A DNA stretch of 64,000 nt. Origin: Caulobacter sp. NIBR1757. Lineage in GTDB: Bacteria; Pseudomonadota; Alphaproteobacteria; Caulobacterales; Caulobacteraceae. The notes under the pieces are model-generated. The model saw only the letters and a program-made list of their open reading frames with translations. It was not told the DNA's origin and searched no databases. Positions 8,581-14,786 of this stretch are shown here, in pieces (the first letter of the stretch is position 1; every line of letters begins with the position of its first letter). Where the stretch lies: positions 4,042,501-4,106,500 of the forward strand of contig NZ_CP115463.1 in the NCBI RefSeq assembly GCF_027912495.1, given 5' to 3'. The translations under genes were made by a program, and so were the position numbers.

Positions 8581-8849
8581 GCCTTTTTGCTGCGCTCGGC
8601 CTCGATGAAGTCGGCCAGGGCGTTGATGCTGGCCAGGGCCTTGCGGGCGTCGGGCCCGCCCTCGATGCGGACGCCGTAGTTTTCCTTCACCGCCATGCTG
8701 ATCTGCAGGGCGTCGAGGCTGTCGAGATCGAGGTCGCCGCCGATCAGGCGCTCGTCGTCGCCGATCTCGCTGGGGTCCATCTCTTCCTTGTCGCACTCGC
8801 GCACGATCATCGCCTTGAGGTCGGCCAGCATTTGCGCGCGATCGGACAT
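8577..8849 (-). CDS. Acyl carrier protein
   Basis: This is a 90-residue acidic helical protein with the phosphopantetheine attachment site at Ser44 in DLDLDSLDALQ, where the usual motif is DSL. It starts 10 nt after the permease stop and its own stop overlaps the ketosynthase start (ATGA). It would carry the growing chain for the downstream ketosynthase/chain-length-factor pair. The sequence DDERLIGGDLDLDSLDALQ resembles the specialised ACPs of aryl-polyene and PKS clusters more than housekeeping AcpP, which usually reads LGADSLDTVE. Placement inside an exporter operon supports a dedicated carrier. Confidence 0.88.
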   Translation of the reverse strand: MSDRAQMLADLKAMIVRECDKEEMDPSEIGDDERLIGGDLDLDSLDALQISMAVKENYGVRIEGGPDARKALASINALADFIEAERSKKA

Positions 8850-8859
8850 GGAAGACCCC

Positions 8860-10056
8860 CTACTTCTGATACCGATGGACGAGCCAGGCCGCGCCCAGGG
8901 TGGCGACCCCGAAGGCCGTGAGCTTGCTCAGCTCTGGCCAGATATCCCCCACCCCGCCCCCGCGTAGCAACAACCCGAGGAAGCCGTCCAGCCCCCAGGC
9001 CATCGGTGACAGGTCGGCGAGCGCCTGCATGCCCTGCGGCATGACGAACTTGGGGATCATGATGCCGCCGAGCGCGGCGAGGACGATGGCGCCCAGGCCT
9101 GAGGCCATGGTCGCCTGTTCGCTGGTGCGGGCGCTCACCGCGATGAGCAGGGCCAGGCCGAGGGCCGCCAGGCTGACGGCGGCGGACAGCAGGACCAGGG
9201 CGAAGGGGCTGCCGTTCAGTTGCAGCGCCTGGCCGCCGAGCAGGGGGACCAGGAACATGCCGGCGGCCAGCATCAGCACGACCTGGATCTGGTTGACCAG
9301 GAAGTAGGGGATCAGCTTGCCGAGGAACTGGGTCACCGGGCCGATGTCGATGGTGGCCAGGCGCCGCTGCACGCCCAGCTGGCGCTCGCGGATGAAGGTG
9401 TTGGAGAAGGGAATGGAGACGAAGAAGATGGCGAACACCAGCCAGGCCGGCACGCTCTGCTGCACCGCCGACGGCGCGGCGCCGGGGGCGGCGGGGGTAT
9501 AGGCATAGGCGAGGTCGATCTTCGGGGCTTCGACCTTCGGCGGATCGATCGGATAGCCGAACGGGTCCTCGGTCGGCAGGAAGCCGATCAGCTGCTGCGT
9601 GCGCTGCAGGCCGGTGGCTTCGCCGAGCGCGGCGAGCATCAGCTTTTCGGTGCGCTTGTCGGTGTCGGGGGCGACGGTGACGGCGAGCAGGGTCGGGGCC
9701 GTGGGGCTCGGCTGGCCCTCCAGGCTGGCGCCGTAGCCCTTGCGGATCTCGATGGCGAAGGCATAGCCGCCGGACTTCAGGGCCTGTTTGATGTCTTTTG
9801 GCGCGGGCTGGCGCTTAATGCCGAAAGCCTCGTTTTTCGCCAAACTCTCTTGCAGCATTTTCGACTTCGGCGTGCCGTCGTGGTCGATCAGCAGGACGTC
9901 GGCCAGGTGGCCGCCGCGCGAGGCGAACAGGTCCTGCAGGGCCAGCGACATGATCAGGATGAAGACCAGCGGCAGGATGAACAGCAGAGCCAGGCCATGC
10001 AGGTCGCGGCGCAGCAGCCGCAGTTCCTTGACGATGGTGGCGAGGAGCGGGCTCAC
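8860..10056 (-). CDS. ABC-2 type transporter permease
   Basis: The protein has 398 residues from a GTG at 10056 that overlaps the stop of the ATPase gene (GTGA). The layout is that of an ABC-2 exporter: one N-terminal transmembrane helix (LALLFILPLVFILIMSLAL), a large periplasmic domain (about 40-210), then five or six further helices (VFAIFFVSIPFSNTFIRERQ, LVNQIQVVLMLAAGMFLVP, LVLLSAAVSLAALGLALLIA). With the upstream ATPase it forms a half-size exporter. Since acyl carrier protein and ketosynthase genes follow without a gap, the substrate is probably the acyl or polyketide product of this operon; this is inference from context. Confidence 0.85.
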   Translation of the reverse strand: MSPLLATIVKELRLLRRDLHGLALLFILPLVFILIMSLALQDLFASRGGHLADVLLIDHDGTPKSKMLQESLAKNEAFGIKRQPAPKDIKQALKSGGYAFAIEIRKGYGASLEGQPSPTAPTLLAVTVAPDTDKRTEKLMLAALGEATGLQRTQQLIGFLPTEDPFGYPIDPPKVEAPKIDLAYAYTPAAPGAAPSAVQQSVPAWLVFAIFFVSIPFSNTFIRERQLGVQRRLATIDIGPVTQFLGKLIPYFLVNQIQVVLMLAAGMFLVPLLGGQALQLNGSPFALVLLSAAVSLAALGLALLIAVSARTSEQATMASGLGAIVLAALGGIMIPKFVMPQGMQALADLSPMAWGLDGFLGLLLRGGGVGDIWPELSKLTAFGVATLGAAWLVHRYQK

Positions 10057-11021
10057 GCCGCCTCCTCCGCCGCCTGGTCGAGCAGGCCGAGATACAGGGT
10101 CTCCAGCCGGCTGACGCCGTATTCTGCGCGGGCGACCTTGAGGCCGGCCGCCTGCAGCTTTTCGAGCACGGCCGGCAGGTCGGCCTGGCCGGCGAGGTCG
10201 AGATCGACGCGGCCTTCGATGGACCAGTCGGGCGACAGGGCCTTCAGGGCCGTCTTCGCCTTGGCCGTCGCGGGCGCGGCCAGGGTGACGGTCAGGCGGC
10301 GGGCTGCGGCCTCGGTCAGCAGATCGGCCGTGCGGCCCTGCAGGACCAGCCGGCCGTGGTCGATGACGGCGACGGCGTCGCAGAGCTGTTCGACCTCTTC
10401 CATGTAGTGGGAGGTGTAGACGATAGTGACGCCCTGGGCTTTGAGGGCCTTGATGGCTTCGAGGATGGTCTGGCGGGAGCGGGCGTCGATGCCGACGGTC
10501 GGCTCGTCGAGGTAGAGGATGCGCGGGGCGTTGATCAGGGCGATGGCCAGGTTCAGCCGCCGCTTGAGGCCGCCACTGTAGGTCTCGGCCGGCTTGTCCA
10601 GCCAGGCCCCGAGGTCGGTGGCGGCGACGGCGGCGGCGCGGCGGGCCGGCCAGTCGGCCTTGGGAATGCGGTAGAGGCCGGCGAAGAACTCCAGGTTATC
10701 AGCCCCGCTGAGGGCCGGATAGAAGGCGAAGTCCTGCGGCGCCAGGGCCCCGGCCCGGCGCAAGGCGCGCGGGTCTTTCGCCGCCGAGATGCCCTCGACG
10801 AGGATCTCGCCCGACTGCGGGGCGATCATGCCGGTCATCAGCGAGATCAGGGTGCTCTTGCCGGCCCCGTTGGGGCCCAGCAGGCCAAAGCAGCTGCCGC
10901 GCTCGATACTGAGGTCGATGCCGGTCAGGGCGTCGCGGGCGCCGCGCGGATAGCGATGCGACAGGCCCCGGACCAGGATGGCCGGATCGTCTTTCGTCGG
11001 ACTGTTGGCTTCACCGGGCAC
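10053..11021 (-). CDS. ABC transporter ATP-binding protein
   Basis: The protein has 322 residues and is the first gene of the ABC/ACP/ketosynthase operon. Walker A is GPNGAGKST (about 49-57), the signature motif is the variant YSGGLKRRL, Walker B is ILYLDEPTVGID, and the H-loop is YTSHYMEE. A C-terminal extension of about 80 residues (ALSPDWSIEGRVDLDL...) follows, as in CcmA/DrrA-type ATPases that pair with ABC-2 permeases. Its stop overlaps the permease start. It would energise export of the metabolite made by the downstream acyl carrier protein and condensing enzymes. The next gene upstream is a small DUF6894-like frame on the same strand ending at 11076, so the operon promoter probably lies in 11022-11075. 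Confidence 0.88.
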   Translation of the reverse strand: MPGEANSPTKDDPAILVRGLSHRYPRGARDALTGIDLSIERGSCFGLLGPNGAGKSTLISLMTGMIAPQSGEILVEGISAAKDPRALRRAGALAPQDFAFYPALSGADNLEFFAGLYRIPKADWPARRAAAVAATDLGAWLDKPAETYSGGLKRRLNLAIALINAPRILYLDEPTVGIDARSRQTILEAIKALKAQGVTIVYTSHYMEEVEQLCDAVAVIDHGRLVLQGRTADLLTEAAARRLTVTLAAPATAKAKTALKALSPDWSIEGRVDLDLAGQADLPAVLEKLQAAGLKVARAEYGVSRLETLYLGLLDQAAEEAA

Positions 11022-11075
11022 GCGTCTTCCCCCGCACCGGGCTTAGCGCAGGGGTGGCGGCGCGTCACCGCAAAA

Positions 11076-11270
11076 CTATGTGGCATCCTTCAAGCGCAGG
11101 CCGAAGACGGGCAGGCCGTCGAACCAGACCTCGACGGCGAGGTGGTCGGGGCTGCGGCCGAGGATCTCGCCGGCCAGTTCGCGGGCCCGGGCGTCGCCCG
11201 AGACGGTCACCGACAGGACGTCGGGCTCGGGCTCGCCGGCGCGGGTCAGGTGGAAGAGGTAGGTCTGCAT
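11076..11270 (-). CDS. Small DUF6894-like protein
   Basis: This is a 64-residue protein from the ATG at 11270. It begins MQTYLFHLTRAGEPEPD, the Tyr-(Phe/Leu)-Phe-His-Leu opening typical of the small DUF6894 proteins common in Caulobacterales and Rhizobiales, and ends VFGLRLKDAT. The longer frame running upstream to 11804 is an antisense-like, Pro/Ala-rich shadow and is not used. A strong hairpin (11286-11326) separates it from the Ala-rich exported gene upstream. No function is established for the family, and no enzymatic motif is visible. Confidence 0.6.
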   Translation of the reverse strand: MQTYLFHLTRAGEPEPDVLSVTVSGDARARELAGEILGRSPDHLAVEVWFDGLPVFGLRLKDAT

Positions 11271-11285
11271 GGCGCAACGCCCGGC

Positions 11286-11326
11286 CGGGATGGCCGCGCG
11301 CCCCGTGGGGAGGCGCGGACATCCCG
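11286..11326 (-). terminator. Strong hairpin between the Ala-rich gene and the DUF6894-like gene
   Basis: Arms CGGGATGGCCGCGC (11286-11299) and GCGCGGACATCCCG (11313-11326) pair with a single mismatch, and an inner CCCC/GGGG extends the stem. It lies 9 nt downstream of the stop at 11335 on the minus strand. There is no T-tract, so termination would be weak or Rho-assisted. Confidence 0.5.
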
Positions 11327-11334
11327 CCGTCGGC

Positions 11335-11988
11335 TCAGTCCTGGCGAACCTCGCTGTCGCTGGTGCGGGGTTTCTTCTCGGCCTTGACGGATCCCTGGGC
11401 GGAACCCTCGGCGCTGACGGCGCCGGCCTTGCGGGCCTCGCCCCTGGCGCGGCTGGCGGCGTAGGCGGCCTGGCCGCGGGCCTGACCGGCGGCGCGGGCC
11501 GCCTGGCCACGGGTTTCTCCAGCGAGGCGGGCGGCGTCGCCACGGGCCTGGCCGACGTCGCGGGCGAGGCCGGCGCGATCAAGGCTGGCAGAGCCGGCGG
11601 CGTCGGCGCCGACCGAGCCCTTCGAGGTCCCGACCATGCCCGAGGCCGAGCCGGAGCCGCCCTGGCCGTTGACGGCGCCGTCGGCCGAGCCGCGCTCTTC
11701 GACGGCGGCGGCGCGCTGGGCTTTGGCGGCGGCCTTTTCGGCCCGGGCTTTGGCGCGGTCGGCGCGCGCCTTCGCGGCGTCGATCGTATCGCCCACCCGG
11801 TCACGCACGCCGCCGAGATCGGCCCTGGCCCCGCCGGTCAGGGAGCCGCCGGCCGAGCCGGTGACGCCGCCGACGCTGCCGCCGACACTGCCGCCAAGAC
11901 CGCCCGAGCCGCCCAGGACCTGGGCGCTGGCCGAGCCAGCGGCGAGAAGGGCGCAGGCCGCGGCCGCGCAGAGGAAGCTGGTCTTCAT
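11335..11988 (-). CDS. Exported Ala/Gly-rich low-complexity protein
   Basis: The protein has 217 residues from the ATG at 11988, with a clear signal peptide (MKTSFLCAAAACALLAAGSASA, cut before QVLGG). A Gly/Ser-rich stretch (GGSGGLGGSVGGSVGG) follows, then a charged helical segment (AKARADRAKARAEKAAAKAQ), another Gly/Ser/Ala region, and a second helical repeat (about 145-190) of RGQAARAAGQ-like units. No domain is recognisable. It lies 109 nt downstream of the secreted subtilase gene on the same strand and may be co-expressed with it. Whether it is a structural envelope protein or a substrate of the protease is unknown. The extreme composition makes homology calls unreliable. Confidence 0.65.
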   Translation of the reverse strand: MKTSFLCAAAACALLAAGSASAQVLGGSGGLGGSVGGSVGGVTGSAGGSLTGGARADLGGVRDRVGDTIDAAKARADRAKARAEKAAAKAQRAAAVEERGSADGAVNGQGGSGSASGMVGTSKGSVGADAAGSASLDRAGLARDVGQARGDAARLAGETRGQAARAAGQARGQAAYAASRARGEARKAGAVSAEGSAQGSVKAEKKPRTSDSEVRQD

Positions 11989-12097
11989 GGCTGTTTCTCC
12001 TTCGACTTGAGGTCCGGCGCGGCAAAGCCACGGGGCCTCTCGAAGGGTCCAACGATGGGAACCCGAGGGTTCTTCCATCGGCCGCCGGCTTTTTTCT

Positions 12098-13435
12098 TCA
12101 GCGGCGGCCGGGCGGGGCCATGCGCAGGTCGGCGGCGACCAGGCCTCGGCCATAGATGCGGTCGGGTCCGCGCGGGCCGAGATCCCGCGCCTCGGCCCCC
12201 AGGGCGGCGACCGCCTGGGCCGGGCTGTGGCCCCGGCGCAGGAGGGCCAGCCGGCCGGCCACCAGCGGCGCGGCGAAGGAGGTGCCGCGCATGGCGCTAT
12301 AGCCCCCGCCGGGGCGGGCGGCGGCCATGTCCGAGCCGGGAGCGGCGAAGTCGACATGGGTTCCCCGGCAGGCCTCGGGCAGCACCCGGTCCCGGCGATC
12401 GACCCCGGTCACCGAGATCACCTCCGGCCAGGCGGCGGGATAGAGCGGCGGCGCGGCCGGCCCGTCGTTGCCGACGGCGGCGACCAGCAGCACGCCCTTG
12501 GCGCTGAGGCGGCGGACCATGGCCCTGACCAGGGCGTTCTGGGGTCCGACCAGGCTGATGTTGACCACCGGCGCGCCCGACGCCTCCATCCAGCCGAGGG
12601 CGCGGGCCACGGCGTCCGCCGAGCCGCCGGTCGGGCCGGTTCCATAGACGTCGGCCGCCAGCACGGTGGCGCCGGGGGCGGCGCCGCGGAAGGCTCCGGC
12701 CCGGCCGGCCAGCAGGGAGGCGGCGGCGGTGCCGTGGGCGGCGGGCCGGACGCCGCCGGGCGCGAAGGACCGCTGCTCGATGCGGGCTACGGCCAGGGCC
12801 GGGTGGCCCACATCGACCCCGCTGTCGATCAGGCCGATGCGCAAGCCCCCGCCGGCGGCCTGGACGCCTGTGGCGACGACGGGCGCGGCGGCCATCATCG
12901 GCAGGGGCGCGGTCTCTCCGGCCCCCGAATAGATGTGGTTGAAGTCGTAGTCGCCGGCCGGGTCGGCCTTGCGCAGTCGCTTGAGGGCCTGGCGGGCGTT
13001 GAGGCCGGGCGGCGGCGACAGGATCACGGCCTCCAGCCCGCCCTCCAGGGTCTCGCGGCGCAGGATGGCGAAGCCCGCGGCCTGGGCCGCTGTCAGCGAG
13101 GCCGCCGTGGGGGCGACGGCGAGGATCTGGCCGCGCACGACGGGGCCGCCGTGGTCGTCGATGTCGATCTCGCGCGGGTGGCGGCGGATCAGCTCCTTCA
13201 GCGCGTCGACCCGCTGGTCGGCCAGGTCATTGAGCCGTTCGAGCGAGCCCTGAACGTCATCGAGGGTTCCACGGACCCGGCCGCCGACCTCGCCGCCCGA
13301 GGGCAGGCCGCCACCGGGCAACCCCGCGCCCGGCAAGGACGGCAACTGGGCCGCCGCCGGCCCCGCCAGGGCAAGGACCAGCGCCAGGGCGCCGACCAGG
13401 CGGCGCGCGCCCTTTCGATCGGGGAATTGCTCCAT
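12098..13435 (-). CDS. Secreted S8 subtilisin-like serine peptidase
   Basis: The protein has 445 residues. The ATG at 13435 is chosen because GGAGG lies 8 nt upstream; earlier in-frame starts at 13450 and 13471 (TTG) fall in or next to an inverted repeat. The signal sequence is VGALALVLALAGPAAAQ, followed by a Gly/Pro-rich linker and a propeptide-like region. The peptidase triad is complete: Asp in IGLIDSGVDVGHP, His in AHGTAAASLLAG, Ser in MRGTSFAAPLVAG, with the oxyanion Asn in AAVGNDGPA. It is divergent from an ECF sigma factor/anti-sigma pair, so it may belong to that regulon or act on the anti-sigma factor's periplasmic part; both ideas are inference from position. Confidence 0.85.
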   Translation of the reverse strand: MEQFPDRKGARRLVGALALVLALAGPAAAQLPSLPGAGLPGGGLPSGGEVGGRVRGTLDDVQGSLERLNDLADQRVDALKELIRRHPREIDIDDHGGPVVRGQILAVAPTAASLTAAQAAGFAILRRETLEGGLEAVILSPPPGLNARQALKRLRKADPAGDYDFNHIYSGAGETAPLPMMAAAPVVATGVQAAGGGLRIGLIDSGVDVGHPALAVARIEQRSFAPGGVRPAAHGTAAASLLAGRAGAFRGAAPGATVLAADVYGTGPTGGSADAVARALGWMEASGAPVVNISLVGPQNALVRAMVRRLSAKGVLLVAAVGNDGPAAPPLYPAAWPEVISVTGVDRRDRVLPEACRGTHVDFAAPGSDMAAARPGGGYSAMRGTSFAAPLVAGRLALLRRGHSPAQAVAALGAEARDLGPRGPDRIYGRGLVAADLRMAPPGRR

Positions 13436-13461
13436 TGCGGTCGCCTCCATACCGCCGGTCA

Positions 13462-13500
13462 AAACCCGCAACGTCCAATGGCGAATGGGGTTGCGGGTTT
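13462..13500. promoter_or_regulatory. Inverted repeat in the subtilase/sigma-factor divergent region
   Basis: AAACCCGCAAC (13462-13472) and GTTGCGGGTTT (13490-13500) are exact reverse complements separated by 17 bp. The repeat lies between the two divergent genes, where a dimeric regulator could control both. A hairpin in the subtilase 5' leader is the alternative. Confidence 0.5.
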
Positions 13501-13526
13501 GCCCGACGCGATATCTCTTTTCCCGG

Positions 13527-13552
13527 GGAAGAAACGTCCCGTGGCCGGCGTT
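13527..13552 (+). promoter_or_regulatory. ECF-type promoter upstream of the sigma factor gene
   Basis: GGAAG (13527-13531) and CGTT (13549-13552) are 17 nt apart, close to the GGAAC-N16/17-CGTT consensus of alphaproteobacterial ECF/general-stress promoters. Transcription would start around 13560, just upstream of the ribosome site GAAGAGG. Autoregulation by the downstream sigma factor or control by an EcfG/SigT-like factor is suggested. Confidence 0.5.
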
Positions 13553-13575
13553 TCATCCGTGAAGAGGTGAAATCC

Positions 13576-14067
13576 TTGGACCCGTTCGAGCGCGGGATCG
13601 TCGATCTGCTGCCGCGCCTGCGCCGATTCGCGCGGGCGCTGGCGGGGTCGCGCGCCGATGCCGACGACCTGTGCCAGATCGCCGTCGAGCGGGCCCTGGC
13701 CCGGCGAGCCCAATGGATGCCGGGGACAAGACTGGACAGCTGGACCATGCGCATCCTGAAGAACGCCTGGATCGACGAGACCCGCAGCCGGGGCCGCAAG
13801 GCCCGGCTGTTCGACGCCCCCGAGGCGGGAGAGCGGGTGGCCGATCCGTTCGTGGCCAGCCCGGCCGAGCGCGACGATGCCTATGCGGTCGGCCAGGCCA
13901 TGGCCCGGCTGCCCGAGGACCAGCGGCTGGCCGTCGCCCTGGTGCTGGTCGAGGGCCTGTCCTACGCCGAGGCCGCCGAGGTCATGGAGATCCCGTCCGG
14001 CACCGTGGCCAGCCGGGTGGCGCGCGGCCGCATGGGGCTGATGGCCCAGCTGGAGACGGTGGAATGA
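13576..14067 (+). CDS. ECF RNA polymerase sigma factor
   Basis: The protein has 163 residues. TTG at 13576 is preferred because GAAGAGG lies 8 nt upstream; GTG at 13567 would touch the ribosome site. Region 2 is seen in ADDLCQIAVERALARR and RLDSWTMRILKNAWID (-10 recognition). Region 4 is seen in LPEDQRLAVALVLVEG and SYAEAAEVMEIPSGTVASRV (-35 recognition helix-turn-helix). There is no region 1 or 3, as expected for the ECF class. Its stop overlaps the start of the anti-sigma gene (ATGA), so the pair is co-translated. The secreted subtilase gene is divergent. The signal sensed is unknown. Confidence 0.9.
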   Translation: MDPFERGIVDLLPRLRRFARALAGSRADADDLCQIAVERALARRAQWMPGTRLDSWTMRILKNAWIDETRSRGRKARLFDAPEAGERVADPFVASPAERDDAYAVGQAMARLPEDQRLAVALVLVEGLSYAEAAEVMEIPSGTVASRVARGRMGLMAQLETVE

Positions 14068-14771
14068 CCGGCGATCCGCACATCCCCGCCGGCGTCAGCG
14101 ACGAGATGCTGATCGCCTATCTCGACGGCGAACTGGACGAGGCCGGCATGGCCAGGATCGACGCCGCCCTTGGCGAGGATCCGGCCCTGGTCGACCGGAT
14201 GGAGGCCCACACCGCCCTGGGGGACCGGGTGCGGGCCGCTTATGCCCCGGTGCTGGACGAGCCCGTGCCGGAGGCCCTGGCCGGTCTGGTCGCGCCGGCG
14301 TCCAAGGTCGTCAGCCTGCCGCCGCCGCGCAAGGCCCTGCCGAACTACGCCTGGTGGGGCGCGATGGCCGCCACCCTGGTGGTCGCGGTGATGCTGTTCG
14401 GGCGCGAGCTGGCCCCGGGCGATCCGCTCCGGGCCGGCAGGGTGGCGCGGGGCGAGCTGGCCCGGGCCCTGACCGTGCAGGCCAGCAACGACAAGGGCGG
14501 CGCGGTGGCCATCGGCCTGACCTTCCGGGACCGGGCCGGCCGCTATTGCAGGACCTTCGCCATGGACCAGACGGCCGGCCTGGCCTGCCGCGAGGACAAG
14601 GCCTGGACGGTCGAGGTCGCCGCCCGCCGTCCGGCCGCCGCCACGTCCGACTTCCGGCAGGCGGCCAGCGAGACGCCGGCGGCCGTGCTGGACAGGGTCG
14701 ATGCGCTGATCGTCGGCGAGACGCTGGATGCCGAGCAGGAGAAGGCTGCGCTGGACGCCGGCTGGCGTTAG
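14064..14771 (+). CDS. Membrane anti-sigma factor
   Basis: The protein has 235 residues, with its ATG overlapping the sigma factor stop. An N-terminal cytoplasmic anti-sigma helix bundle (DEMLIAYLDGELDEAGMARI) is typical of ECF-binding proteins; the HxxxCxxC zinc motif of ZAS members is absent. One transmembrane helix is at about 96-114 (WWGAMAATLVVAVMLFG), followed by a periplasmic domain of about 120 residues with two Cys (RYCRTFAMD, GLACREDK) that could form a disulfide or sense redox or envelope state. It would hold the sigma factor inactive at the membrane until released. The convergent RTX protease gene ends 15 bp away. Confidence 0.85.
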   Translation: MTGDPHIPAGVSDEMLIAYLDGELDEAGMARIDAALGEDPALVDRMEAHTALGDRVRAAYAPVLDEPVPEALAGLVAPASKVVSLPPPRKALPNYAWWGAMAATLVVAVMLFGRELAPGDPLRAGRVARGELARALTVQASNDKGGAVAIGLTFRDRAGRYCRTFAMDQTAGLACREDKAWTVEVAARRPAAATSDFRQAASETPAAVLDRVDALIVGETLDAEQEKAALDAGWR

Positions 14772-14786
14772 CCGCCCTCTCCCGGG

